Source of the DNA: Kangiella sediminilitoris
GTDB taxonomy: Bacteria; Pseudomonadota; Gammaproteobacteria; Enterobacterales; Kangiellaceae
DNA length: 64,000 nucleotides
Direction of reading: 5' to 3'
Assembly: GCF_001708405.1 (NCBI RefSeq)
Contig: NZ_CP012418.1
Span: 1,578,501 to 1,642,500 of the forward strand
Made by a program: the position numbers and the translations under genes
Notes under the pieces: model-generated
What the model saw: the letters and a program-made list of their open reading frames with translations, nothing else
The model's database searches: none
Told to the model about the DNA's origin: nothing
Part shown: positions 18,069 through 27,079 of the stretch, in pieces
How the letters are laid out: the number at the start of each line of letters is the position of its first letter
Numbering within the stretch: the first letter of the stretch is position 1

Positions 18069-19361
18069 TTAATAGTTTCCTGATGTACCCCTACTCTTGA
18101 TTTTTATTATTAAATAAACCCCTATAGAGAAATAAATAGTACTTACAACTGGGCTGTAAATAACATGACCTGCATATATCGAATGCATGACAATGAAAGA
18201 AAGGCTATATAGCCCAGAAATCACAATAAAGTTTAACTTTAAACGGCTTGCAAAGAACACCATTACAGGCAAGCTATAATAATATAACAAAATAAAAGCA
18301 CCATAGAGAATTCCATAATTTCCAATCACATCATAAACGTCTTTCTCTACCATGACCAAGTCATTACCTTTTCTAGCATAGAACTTTGAAAACTCTTCTC
18401 CATGTTTTGTAAAGCCACTGCCAAGCAATAATGAAAAATCATCCTTACTAGCTAAATATGTTTGGGCAGCGTCCGCACGCAAATCTCTTGACCCTTCGCC
18501 AGATATTACCTTTGTTATTTTATCTTCAACATATGGGTATTCAGCGCTTATTTTACTTATAACAAAGTAACCAAGTATTAGAATTATACTAATGAAAAAT
18601 ATACCAAATACTTTTAAAAACTTAAATGATACCCCTTTTGATTTAACAACAATAACAGATGTAAGTAATACTACTATTAAACTAAATAACATTCCAAACA
18701 TACCGGTAATCGAGCCTATACAAAAAGCACTTAAGCTCACGATCAACCCTATAAATAAAAGACGGAAATTAATAAAGCCGCCTTTTAAAGACTCAGCAAA
18801 AATCAAAATGGCAACGGCTTGTAATACAAGTCCTATTTCGTTAGCCGCATCAAAGTATGATTTAAAACCAAAAGCATAGTCGCCATAGGTTTTAATACCC
18901 AAGCCGGTAAAAACATTTACTAATATTGCTACAGATGCAATAGAGCCATAAAAGCACAAATTTTTAAACAAGAAGTCAGACTGATCAGGATTCTTTTTTA
19001 ATAACTGAAATAAAGTCGTTGATAAAAAAACGGGGTAAAGAACCCGCATGTTACTATTTAAGTCACTCAATATATGCTGACCACCATTAGGAAGTGAAGT
19101 TAATAGTATATGAGCTAACATAAATATTGTTAAAGCCAGCAGAAGATAGAGGTTTGAAAACTTTAATTTTATAAGAATTACACTAGATGCAACGATTATA
19201 GTTGCTTTGTATAAGGCACTTATAGAAAACCCAACGCCTGAATGAAGCAGGTATCCATTATACAAGTCAATGAAAACACATAGACCGATGGTGTATGTGA
19301 TGTAAGTGCGGCTAATTACTCTACTTAAGCTTCGACCATCTGCTTGATTTTCATTTGTCAT
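18069..19361 (-). CDS. wzy: O-antigen/capsule polymerase, Wzy-like
   Basis: 430 aa from ATG 19361 (GAG 8 nt upstream); a TTG three bases earlier is possible. About 11-12 hydrophobic segments, with a large periplasmic loop (about residues 265-350) containing GEGSRDLRADAAQTYLASKDDF and LLGSGFTKHG, which carry the R-x(n)-G-S-G-F pattern typical of Wzy/WaaL loops. Role: block polymerisation of undecaprenyl-linked repeats in the periplasm. Sequence identity in this class is low, so the name rests on topology, loop motif and location between wzx and wzz-type genes. Confidence 0.8.
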   Translation of the reverse strand: MTNENQADGRSLSRVISRTYITYTIGLCVFIDLYNGYLLHSGVGFSISALYKATIIVASSVILIKLKFSNLYLLLALTIFMLAHILLTSLPNGGQHILSDLNSNMRVLYPVFLSTTLFQLLKKNPDQSDFLFKNLCFYGSIASVAILVNVFTGLGIKTYGDYAFGFKSYFDAANEIGLVLQAVAILIFAESLKGGFINFRLLFIGLIVSLSAFCIGSITGMFGMLFSLIVVLLTSVIVVKSKGVSFKFLKVFGIFFISIILILGYFVISKISAEYPYVEDKITKVISGEGSRDLRADAAQTYLASKDDFSLLLGSGFTKHGEEFSKFYARKGNDLVMVEKDVYDVIGNYGILYGAFILLYYYSLPVMVFFASRLKLNFIVISGLYSLSFIVMHSIYAGHVIYSPVVSTIYFSIGVYLIIKIKSRGTSGNY

Positions 19362-19443
19362 CAATAATTCTCAAAAATAAACAGAAAGGAAGCCAGCAAT
19401 AATTAACAAGGTTAGTTTAAAGCCATCTTTATAAAAGATCATA

Positions 19444-20460
19444 TTAAAAAAACTTTAAGTAAAGCGTTCTTAGTTTTGTCATTATTTCATATGTTGTATA
19501 TAGAGGATAGATAACAAAGTTAAAATAGCCTGAACTCTCTTGCTCTTTAACTTCCTCAGCATGAAGGCAAATCACTTTACTCTGTGTTATATCGCATAAA
19601 GATTTTAACTGGACAGCATGTAATTTTTGATACCATGGTGAAACGACTAAGTATCTATTACTCAACTTAGGTGTCTCTAGACTATACCTAGTCCAATAGC
19701 CTGCATTATAACGACTCATGTTTCTTTCGAGAAATTTTATACCACTATCGAATAAGTCTTTTGCTTCGGCATTATCAAAATAGTAGTGCAAATCATAGAG
19801 TCCCCATAGGCTGCTTATCATACCGTTTAAAACTTGTTTGGGATTTTCCGTGGGATACTCTTCGTATGCTTTACCATATTCAAATTCTGAAGTAATGCCA
19901 CCATTTTCGACAGTCAAAAGAAATGGTTTTAAAGCATCGTTAGCTACGTCTCTATATTTTTGGCTGCCTGTTAATAGATAAGCTCTAACCAGCACGGAGA
20001 TGCCATTACCCTGTGCTAGGGCGGAAGGCCATCTACCAGTTAAACGTTCACCATAAATCTCTTTTTTATGGGTTAGATACCAAAATCCATTGTCGATATT
20101 ACTAACAAACCAATCTGCATGCGCTAAAAAGATTCTTTTAGCTTTAGGATTATGCTCAGAGATATGTTTTTTATAATACTTCATACCCATCAGCCCTATT
20201 GAAATAGGGTTGTATGAAATTCCGGTCTCAGCGGAAAAAGACTTTATCTTTGCATAATCAACATATGTGACATTATTACTGTCTAGACTAAAAGCTGCTT
20301 CTTCCTTGAAGTAACCATAGTCTAAATAATATTTATCGGGATTAAAATCAATTGGATAAACATTATCCTGATTATATAAATACAAAGATCTAATAACGGT
20401 ATATGAAAAAAATAATAGAATTGCGAAAAGAAATACTCTTTTTATAATTGTTTTTTTCAA
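19444..20460 (-). CDS. D-glucuronyl C5-epimerase-family protein (heparan epimerase-like)
   Basis: 338 aa from TTG 20460, chosen because AGGAG (overlapping the flippase TAG) lies 7 nt upstream. Farther upstream in-frame starts would put 110 nt inside the flippase gene. The N-terminus has a membrane anchor (RVFLFAILLFFSYTVIRSLYLY). The rest is an alpha/alpha-toroid-like catalytic region with WPSALAQGNGISVLVRAYLL, EYPTENPKQVLNGMISSLWGLYD and the C-terminal epimerase stretch YWTRYSLE...YLVVSPWYQKLHAVQLKSL, which matches the Glce_C domain (WYxxLHxxQL). Such enzymes flip C5 of hexuronates in a polymer. Likely periplasmic, membrane-tethered. The uronate here may be ManNAcA or GlcA. Confidence 0.85.
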   Translation of the reverse strand: MKKTIIKRVFLFAILLFFSYTVIRSLYLYNQDNVYPIDFNPDKYYLDYGYFKEEAAFSLDSNNVTYVDYAKIKSFSAETGISYNPISIGLMGMKYYKKHISEHNPKAKRIFLAHADWFVSNIDNGFWYLTHKKEIYGERLTGRWPSALAQGNGISVLVRAYLLTGSQKYRDVANDALKPFLLTVENGGITSEFEYGKAYEEYPTENPKQVLNGMISSLWGLYDLHYYFDNAEAKDLFDSGIKFLERNMSRYNAGYWTRYSLETPKLSNRYLVVSPWYQKLHAVQLKSLCDITQSKVICLHAEEVKEQESSGYFNFVIYPLYTTYEIMTKLRTLYLKFF

Positions 20461-20470
20461 TTTATTACTC

Positions 20471-21712
20471 CTAAAAGATATAACTAATAAGTGAGGAATT
20501 AATTTTATTAACCTTTTTTGAGTAGTAAGCAGCGGAAATATTTTTAAACGCCAGGCTAAAGCCGAAACCAAAACATGCACCTATCGTCCCGTACATTGGA
20601 ATCAGTAATATTGAAGTTACAATGCCAAGAAAGCCAGATAACAAAATTATTTTTTTTAGAATATGCTGTAAGTTACTAACAGACATTAGGACCCCAACCG
20701 AACCCGTCGTTAAATTTATTAACTGTGCAGCTGAAACAATAAGCAAAGGAATATACAGCTCCTCAGGTTGCTCAGTAAAGAAGCTTAAACCATACTCTCC
20801 CCAAAAGATAAAGGCTAAAAGTATTACAAGGCCCAAAAGAGTAAGAATGGAAGATAATTTAAGAGATACACTTTCTAGTTTATCCATCTTTCCTTCTTGA
20901 AAGTACTGTGATATATAAGGCATTAATATCGTAGTCATACCAACCAATATGAAATTAAATATGAAGGCGAGTCTAGTAACTATAGTATAAGCACCAACAC
21001 TATAAGCAGTGGAAAAGATGCTTAATAAAAAGATAGGAAGCCATAGAATGCAGTAGCTTGCAAAATTAATCCATAAAAAGTCTTTTGTTTCCCTGAATAA
21101 ACTTAAATACAAGCCTCCAAGAAATTTATTAAATAAGCTTGCCCTATATCGCCTTGAGAAACCAAGGTACATAAATACAGAAACTATTATTATGCTAATA
21201 AAATAAGCAATATAAAGATATTCTTTAGACTTTAAGTCAAGAGTAAACAAAGTAGCTAACAATATAATAGATAGTAATGAAACACCACCATTTTCAAAAT
21301 AAGGTGCTTTATTAGCTCTCTTTTCCGCTTTCAAAAGACTACTGTATAACATATTTAAATTATGAAATGGTAAACAAAATAAGAGCCATAGATACTCAGA
21401 AGGTAAGCTACTAAAATATATTACTGGTATAAATATCGATATAAATAATAAAGATACATAAAGGCTATTGTTACTTATTTTATTAAAATAAATAGTCTTT
21501 TTATCAATATTTATATTAGGTATATGCTTTATAATATAAGTTTCGGATCCAAAGCGGGTAATAATACCAATACCAAGTAGAGCAGAATAAGCTAAAGAGA
21601 ACTCACCAAGGACTTCTACTCCATATATATATGTTATATAAAGTGTTAGTAATAATGTACCACCATAAGCTATACCTTTATTAAAAAGAAAAACTATAAC
21701 TTTAGTTAACAT
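20471..21712 (-). CDS. wzx: Polysaccharide flippase Wzx-like (second)
   Basis: 413 aa with about 12 membrane helices: KVIVFLFNKGIAYGGTLLLTL, GVEVLGEFSLAYSALLGIG, FGSETYIIKHIP, LSSILTLLGLVILLAFIFWG, PLLIVSAAQLINLTTGSVGVLMSVS. This is the MOP/MATE polysaccharide exporter pattern. It exports a lipid-linked unit to the periplasm. The ATG overlaps the upstream sulfotransferase stop by 11 nt. Very AT-rich. Two flippases in one locus imply either two polymers or two linked assembly lines; only one Wzy is visible. Confidence 0.87.
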   Translation of the reverse strand: MLTKVIVFLFNKGIAYGGTLLLTLYITYIYGVEVLGEFSLAYSALLGIGIITRFGSETYIIKHIPNINIDKKTIYFNKISNNSLYVSLLFISIFIPVIYFSSLPSEYLWLLFCLPFHNLNMLYSSLLKAEKRANKAPYFENGGVSLLSIILLATLFTLDLKSKEYLYIAYFISIIIVSVFMYLGFSRRYRASLFNKFLGGLYLSLFRETKDFLWINFASYCILWLPIFLLSIFSTAYSVGAYTIVTRLAFIFNFILVGMTTILMPYISQYFQEGKMDKLESVSLKLSSILTLLGLVILLAFIFWGEYGLSFFTEQPEELYIPLLIVSAAQLINLTTGSVGVLMSVSNLQHILKKIILLSGFLGIVTSILLIPMYGTIGACFGFGFSLAFKNISAAYYSKKVNKINSSLISYIF

Positions 21713-22649
21713 TAAGGTTTCTCTCTTTCCAATTATTTAGAAAGCTTAACTCCTCTTTTGAAACCTTTGCCTTCCACGAGTCAATGTTAGCAGTGGTTAA
21801 TTTTTTCGAAGTATTTTTATGGTGTTTATGATGTACAGTATCACCAAGCTTTTCATGATTTTTATAATAATTGAGCATATTATCTGTATAAGTTAGCTCA
21901 CAATGTTTACAAATCACCTTAAGTTCTTTTTCTGGATTCGTAACCAAGCCTTCATAAGTAACTTTTACAAAGTCCTGATTTTTTTTGACCTTCTCTATTT
22001 CTTTATTAGCTCGCTTCCAAAACTTTAACCCAGAATTTAAATCGTTATAAAGCCCACTCTTTTTATAAGAAACTGCAACCGCTGCAGGATCCCTTATGAG
22101 GTGTATATATTTCGCTTCAGGAAAAACTTTCGTTATCCAGGAGCTGTATACTGAATTTATTGGAGTTTTATCACCCCAGATAGGTGTATCAAACCCCAAC
22201 TGTTTACTATACTCTCGGTATATACAATCTAGAATATTAGCTAACGTTCTTTTATCTTTTGGAAGAGACTTTGCAATTGTAACTGCAGGAGATAAGTCAA
22301 TGCCCCATGTATAAAACTCCTTATAATTTTTGAACACCCCTACAATCATTTCACAGAGCTCTCCCCAAGGTTTATAACTATATCCCTTAAAAGTCCTTAT
22401 ACACTTTGGTATCACATATGACTCAGGAGGTATTGAAATCTGGTTACCTGAAATTAACATTGATCTAAGTAAAGTATTACCCGAACGACCAGAACCAAGT
22501 ATAAAAACCGGTTTGTGCTCTAAGCACCCTTGGGTCTGCAAGGGGTACTTATTACTCTTAAATATCAGTATCCTCTTGGGGTTTGTAAGAGTCGATGCCA
22601 GCCAAAGCGGTAGCTTGGAAAGTAAAAGTATTTTTGTAATACTTTTCAT
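21702..22649 (-). CDS. PAPS-dependent sulfotransferase
   Basis: 315 aa from ATG 22649, which overlaps the wecC stop as ATGA and has AGGG 8 nt upstream; an ATG at 22655 would sit only 2 nt after that site. PVFILGSGRSGNTLLRSML is the phosphosulfate loop, YIHLIRDPAAVAVSYKKSG the 3'-phosphate segment, VTYEGLVTNPEKELKVICK the conserved C-terminal part. N-terminal KILLLSKLPLWLASTL is weakly hydrophobic and may associate with the membrane. Directly follows the UDP-ManNAc dehydrogenase, so it may act on the same uronate-containing unit (inference). Confidence 0.88.
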   Translation of the reverse strand: MKSITKILLLSKLPLWLASTLTNPKRILIFKSNKYPLQTQGCLEHKPVFILGSGRSGNTLLRSMLISGNQISIPPESYVIPKCIRTFKGYSYKPWGELCEMIVGVFKNYKEFYTWGIDLSPAVTIAKSLPKDKRTLANILDCIYREYSKQLGFDTPIWGDKTPINSVYSSWITKVFPEAKYIHLIRDPAAVAVSYKKSGLYNDLNSGLKFWKRANKEIEKVKKNQDFVKVTYEGLVTNPEKELKVICKHCELTYTDNMLNYYKNHEKLGDTVHHKHHKNTSKKLTTANIDSWKAKVSKEELSFLNNWKERNLNVN

Positions 22650-23899
22650 CCCCATATCCCTTTAGTATCAATTAAATTACTACTGGGGCCTTCTACCAAC
22701 TTAAACTCTTTGTGATCAACCAACATCAAATGAATATCTGATGAAATAAGAGATTCATTTAAATCTATTATTTTTGCCTTGCTTAGCTCTTCAGGTAACT
22801 CTATGACATTAGGTTCAACCACTAAGGTGTCACCTTGATTTAAGTCTAACACTTGTTTAGTTATTGCTAACGCAGGACTTTCCCGTAAGTCATCAATGTC
22901 GGGTTTAAATGTAATACCGTAACAAGCAATACTAATATCTTTTGCGGTTTTTTCAGGGTTAGTTAGTAAGAAATCTGCTATAGACTCTTTTACCTTTTGT
23001 AAAACCCAGCTTGGCTTTTCATCATTAACATCTCTCGCAACTCTTATTAACTTAGCTTCTTTTGGTGTTTTACTGATAATAAACCAGGGATCAACAGCAA
23101 TGCAATGACCACCTACACCCGGCCCTGGTTGTAGGATATTTACTCTAGGGTGGCGGTTTGATAATTTAATTAGCTCCCAAACATCAATATCCAATTTATC
23201 ACAAATAATGGAGAGCTCATTTGCAAATGCAATATTAACATCCCTAAAGCTATTTTCAGTTAACTTAGCCATTTCAGCCGTTCGGGCATTAGTAATTATA
23301 CACTCCCCCTGTACAAAGCAACTATACAGCTCAACGGCCTTACGAGAACATTCAGGGGTTATTCCCCCAATTACCCTATCATTTTCTACAAGTTCTCTAA
23401 CCACATGCCCTGGCAAAACGCGCTCAGGACAATGAGCCACATTAACATCAGGTTCGTCATTATGTTTATGAGGGAAAGATAAGTCTTCTCTCTCTCTTGC
23501 TAGCCATTTTGCTACAGCCTCTGTCGCCCCGACAGGAGACGTCGACTCAAGAATCACTAAATTACCTTTTTCTAAAACAGGGGCAATTGCTTTACACGAA
23601 GCCTCGATATAACTTAAATCAGGTTCATGGTCTTCCTTAAAAGGTGTAGGTACAGCAATTAAGAAAGCATCTGCAGGCTCTGGCTTTGTGGTTGCTTGCA
23701 GAAACCCTTCTGTAACAGTGGCATGTACAATTGTATCAAGGTCTGGTTCTACGATATGAATTTCACCACGATTAATCGTATCAATTGCATCTTGATTTAC
23801 ATCAACACCTATCACCTTTTTTTTTCGTGAAGCAAACATGGCTGCTGTAGGTAGACCTATATATCCAAGACCTACTACTGAAACTGTATCAAATGACAT
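22646..23899 (-). CDS. wecC: UDP-N-acetyl-D-mannosamine dehydrogenase
   Basis: 417 aa. Rossmann start VSVVGLGYIGLPTAAMFASR, ESTSPVGATEAVAKWL, CPERVLPGHV, a catalytic Cys in GPGVGGHCIAVDPWF near residue 255, and the second domain CYGITFKPDIDDLRESPALAI. These are the UDP-ManNAc 6-dehydrogenase hallmarks and separate it from UDP-glucose dehydrogenase (GGxCFPKD). It oxidises UDP-ManNAc to UDP-ManNAcA using two NAD+. Just downstream of wecB; supplies uronic acid to the polymer. No UDP-glucose dehydrogenase is seen in the window. Confidence 0.94.
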   Translation of the reverse strand: MSFDTVSVVGLGYIGLPTAAMFASRKKKVIGVDVNQDAIDTINRGEIHIVEPDLDTIVHATVTEGFLQATTKPEPADAFLIAVPTPFKEDHEPDLSYIEASCKAIAPVLEKGNLVILESTSPVGATEAVAKWLAREREDLSFPHKHNDEPDVNVAHCPERVLPGHVVRELVENDRVIGGITPECSRKAVELYSCFVQGECIITNARTAEMAKLTENSFRDVNIAFANELSIICDKLDIDVWELIKLSNRHPRVNILQPGPGVGGHCIAVDPWFIISKTPKEAKLIRVARDVNDEKPSWVLQKVKESIADFLLTNPEKTAKDISIACYGITFKPDIDDLRESPALAITKQVLDLNQGDTLVVEPNVIELPEELSKAKIIDLNESLISSDIHLMLVDHKEFKLVEGPSSNLIDTKGIWG

Positions 23900-23926
23900 G
23901 GAGGTTCCTAGTTAAAATATTATTTT

Positions 23927-25048
23927 TTATTGCTCATTATTAAGTACATCAAGAATTCGTTGACAAGCTTTACCATCGCCATAAGGGTTGTGGGCAAAAC
24001 TCATCTCGTTATAAGCATGTTGGTTTGTTAATAACACATTTAGAGTGTTAACAATAAGCTCTTTATCCGTTCCTACTAGCTTGACGGTTCCGGCTTCTAC
24101 AGCCTCGGGCCTCTCAGTTGTTTCCCGCATAACTAATACCGGTTTACCTAAGCTTGGAGCTTCCTCCTGTATACCTCCGGAGTCAGTCAAGATAATATGA
24201 GCTTTATTCATAAGGTAAACAAAAGCTAAATACTGCTGTGGCTCAATTAATTTAATATTATTAACGTCACCTAATATACGATTTACAGGTTCCTGTACAT
24301 TTGGGTTTAAGTGTACTGGATAAATTATTTGCACATCTGAATGCGACTTGGCAACTTCTGCTAAAGCTTCACAGATGCGCTCAAACCCTCCTCCAAAGCT
24401 TTCACGACGATGGCCTGTAACAAGAACTAGTTTTTTATCTGAGTCTAAAAAAGGAAACTGTTTTAACAAAGTAGAACTAAGAACCTCGTCACACTCAAGC
24501 TTTTCCTTTATCATCAATAATGCATCAATTACTGTATTACCGGTAATGTGGATTGATTCTTCAGGATAACTCTCAGCTAGTAAATTATTTTTACTTGTTT
24601 GAGTAGGGGCGAAATGTAACTTTGTAAGCGCTCCGGTTAATTTACGGTTAGCTTCTTCTGGCCACGGACTGTAAATATTCTTGGTACGTAAACCTGCTTC
24701 TACATGCCCTACGGGTATTTGTTGATAATAGGCAGCTAAACTCGCGGCAAACGTGGTTGCTGTATCTCCATGCACTAGCACCACATCTGGCTCAAATTCA
24801 CTAAGAACAGGTGTCAATTCTAATAATATACGACTAGTGACCTCTGGCAGAGTCTGTCCTACTTGCATTATATTTAGGTCATAATCAGGTTTAATATCAA
24901 AAAGGTCTAACACTTGGTCCAGCATTTCACGGTGTTGAGCTGTAACACATACTTTAGCATTAAAGCCGATATTATTATTGAGCGCGTGTACCAATGGCGC
25001 CATTTTAATTGCTTCAGGACGTGTACCGAAAACGCTTAATACTTTCAT
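23927..25048 (-). CDS. wecB: UDP-N-acetylglucosamine 2-epimerase (non-hydrolysing)
   Basis: 373 aa, normal length. Motifs: [79 protein letters not shown] and [30 protein letters not shown]. Interconverts UDP-GlcNAc and UDP-ManNAc in the cytoplasm, giving the substrate for wecC 27 nt downstream. Part of the wecA-wecB-wecC block shared with enterobacterial common antigen and related polymers. Confidence 0.96.
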   Translation of the reverse strand: MKVLSVFGTRPEAIKMAPLVHALNNNIGFNAKVCVTAQHREMLDQVLDLFDIKPDYDLNIMQVGQTLPEVTSRILLELTPVLSEFEPDVVLVHGDTATTFAASLAAYYQQIPVGHVEAGLRTKNIYSPWPEEANRKLTGALTKLHFAPTQTSKNNLLAESYPEESIHITGNTVIDALLMIKEKLECDEVLSSTLLKQFPFLDSDKKLVLVTGHRRESFGGGFERICEALAEVAKSHSDVQIIYPVHLNPNVQEPVNRILGDVNNIKLIEPQQYLAFVYLMNKAHIILTDSGGIQEEAPSLGKPVLVMRETTERPEAVEAGTVKLVGTDKELIVNTLNVLLTNQHAYNEMSFAHNPYGDGKACQRILDVLNNEQ

Positions 25049-25060
25049 AAATATAACTTC

Positions 25061-26080
25061 TTATTTTTTAATGAATTTATGGCGAAGCGATAGCAGTCTA
25101 TTGTATATCACAAAAACAAATAAGTACGATATGAAAGTAATTGATTCCGGTAAATTGTATTCCGAAATAATAATGCCAATAACCGCGAACATAAGACTTA
25201 TAGAAGCGATGAACCATAAAGCCTGACGAGAGTTTAATCCAATATCCATAAATACATGGTGTAGGTGCTCTCTGTCCGCTTTCAAAGGTGACTCCCCCTT
25301 CCTTACTCTGCGGTACATTACCGCGATCATATCTATTAGAGGTACAGCTATAAACCACAATACATTGGTTGGCTGAACTGCAGCGACCTCAGATTGACTT
25401 ACAACTATCAATAGCCAAGAAACAACAAGGCCCAGCATCATACTTCCAGCATCCCCCATAAAAACCTTATATTTTTTAGAAAATATCCCCAGGTTGAATA
25501 GTAGAAATACAAGTAGAGCAGAGGATACTACACCTATTAAAACCTGCATTTTTAAATCTGTAATTACAACACTTATTGCCAACAAACTTACTAAAGATAA
25601 AGTTCCTGCTAGGCCATCTATCCCATCGGTCATATTAAAAGCATTAATACCAGCAATAATTGCTAAAATAGTAATAACGCCAGAGAAAGGGCCTGTAGTT
25701 ATTTCACCAAACCCTAAAATATTACCAAGACTATAAATCTGAACATCAGTCCCAAAAGTTAGAACGGATGCAATTAATACCTGAGCAATCAAGCGTAACT
25801 TCGCGTTCAAGTCATATTTATCATCTAAAGCACCAACAAACACCATTAGAGACATGGAAACTAACATTAGGTTGACATGCAGGCTACTTTCTACAAACAA
25901 ACCAACGGAAGTTAATGTGGATATATATATTGCCAGCCCTCCAATTAAAGGGATGTTTCCAACATGACGCTTTCGATTATCCGGCATATCTACAAGGCCC
26001 CAACTAACAGCGACAGGCCTTAGTATTATCACTGATGTGAAGCAAACAATAGTAGCTATTATCCAACTAAAATCAATCAT
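25061..26080 (-). CDS. wecA: UDP-GlcNAc:undecaprenyl-phosphate GlcNAc-1-phosphate transferase
   Basis: 339 aa integral membrane protein, about 10-11 helices. NMTDGIDGLAGTLSLV carries the DDxxD-like acidic motif (NMTDGID), VFMGDAGSMMLGLVVSW the second Asp motif, and REHLHHVFMDIGL the HxxH-type loop. This is the MraY/WecA family; VDMPDNRKRHVGNIPLIGG matches the WecA branch. It starts lipid-linked synthesis by making GlcNAc-PP-undecaprenol. Its place before wecB/wecC and Wzz suggests the polymer begins with GlcNAc (or another HexNAc-1-P). Confidence 0.93.
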   Translation of the reverse strand: MIDFSWIIATIVCFTSVIILRPVAVSWGLVDMPDNRKRHVGNIPLIGGLAIYISTLTSVGLFVESSLHVNLMLVSMSLMVFVGALDDKYDLNAKLRLIAQVLIASVLTFGTDVQIYSLGNILGFGEITTGPFSGVITILAIIAGINAFNMTDGIDGLAGTLSLVSLLAISVVITDLKMQVLIGVVSSALLVFLLFNLGIFSKKYKVFMGDAGSMMLGLVVSWLLIVVSQSEVAAVQPTNVLWFIAVPLIDMIAVMYRRVRKGESPLKADREHLHHVFMDIGLNSRQALWFIASISLMFAVIGIIISEYNLPESITFISYLFVFVIYNRLLSLRHKFIKK

Positions 26081-26092
26081 TATAACTTCCTT

Positions 26093-27076
26093 TTATTTCT
26101 TATTATTTACAAAACCAATTACTAACGCTAAAAGAACTGAAAGGAACCCACCTAATAGGGTGCCCAATATTACTATTAAAAGTCTTTTTGGCTTTACTTT
26201 TTCCTCTGGTACTTTGGCTGAACTTACCGTTTTAAAAATGTACTCATCAGAAACTTGAGCAAGCATTTTTGTTTTGTGTTGCTCTTGAATAAGTTCGCTA
26301 AAAACAGCTCTAATTTCTGCAACTGAAGTCTTTTTGATTTGTTCTTCTAGATACTTAATGCTTTCGTTAGCCTCTTTCAGTGCTCTTTCTTTCATATGTC
26401 GGTTAATGTCTTCCACTAACCACTTAGCCCATTGCTGTGCAATTATTGGGGAATAATGGGTCACTGAGATGTTTACCAAACCAGTTTCTTTGTCTTGAGT
26501 TACAGCTATACGCTCTTTAAACTTCTCATACAGTTCCCAGCTTGTTGGTTCGACAGTTTTACCTTGCGGGGCTTCCCTAACCCACTTTTGTTGTTGGATA
26601 TCATAGAGGTCCTCGTCAATAACTAACTTATTTTTTAATTGACTCCATTCTTCTGCAGCAAATAATGGTACATCCAGGTTATGATTATTTATAAAGCTCT
26701 CTGTAAAGCCCCAGCTTTTCATCACCTCCATAGCAATAACTGCGTCGGAAGACTCTCCAGTACCTAAACTAATGCCAGCTAAAGAAGCAAGACCACCAAA
26801 CTGGCCAGCTAGTTGACTTAACTTTCCACCACCTGCGCTTTCGTTGGGTTGAACAACAGCTGTCGCTTTGTATTCATTTGGCAGATATAAAGCTATACCG
26901 ACAGAGGCTACTGCAAAAACAAAAGTAACAGCAATAATAATCCACTTACCTTTCCAGATTATGGAAAACAACTCTCTTATATCTAACTCGTCTTCTTTAC
27001 CTGTCTGGTGTTCAGGTTGATGAAAAGTTGTAGGCTCGTTGCGCACTATTTGTTCTTTATCATTCTCGTTGTTCAT
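26093..27076 (-). CDS. wzz: Chain length determinant protein Wzz-like
   Basis: 327 aa. Two membrane segments, IIIAVTFVFAVASVGIALYL near residue 45 and LLIVILGTLLGGFLSVLLALVIGFV at the C-terminus, flank a periplasmic domain with coiled coil (KEANESIKYLEEQIKKTSVAEIR). NEYKATAVVQPNES is the Wzz start motif. No kinase domain, so a PCP-1 co-polymerase rather than a Wzc. Pairs with Wzy to set polymer length. 12 nt from wecA. Confidence 0.9.
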   Translation of the reverse strand: MNNENDKEQIVRNEPTTFHQPEHQTGKEDELDIRELFSIIWKGKWIIIAVTFVFAVASVGIALYLPNEYKATAVVQPNESAGGGKLSQLAGQFGGLASLAGISLGTGESSDAVIAMEVMKSWGFTESFINNHNLDVPLFAAEEWSQLKNKLVIDEDLYDIQQQKWVREAPQGKTVEPTSWELYEKFKERIAVTQDKETGLVNISVTHYSPIIAQQWAKWLVEDINRHMKERALKEANESIKYLEEQIKKTSVAEIRAVFSELIQEQHKTKMLAQVSDEYIFKTVSSAKVPEEKVKPKRLLIVILGTLLGGFLSVLLALVIGFVNNKK

Positions 27077-27079
27077 AAC

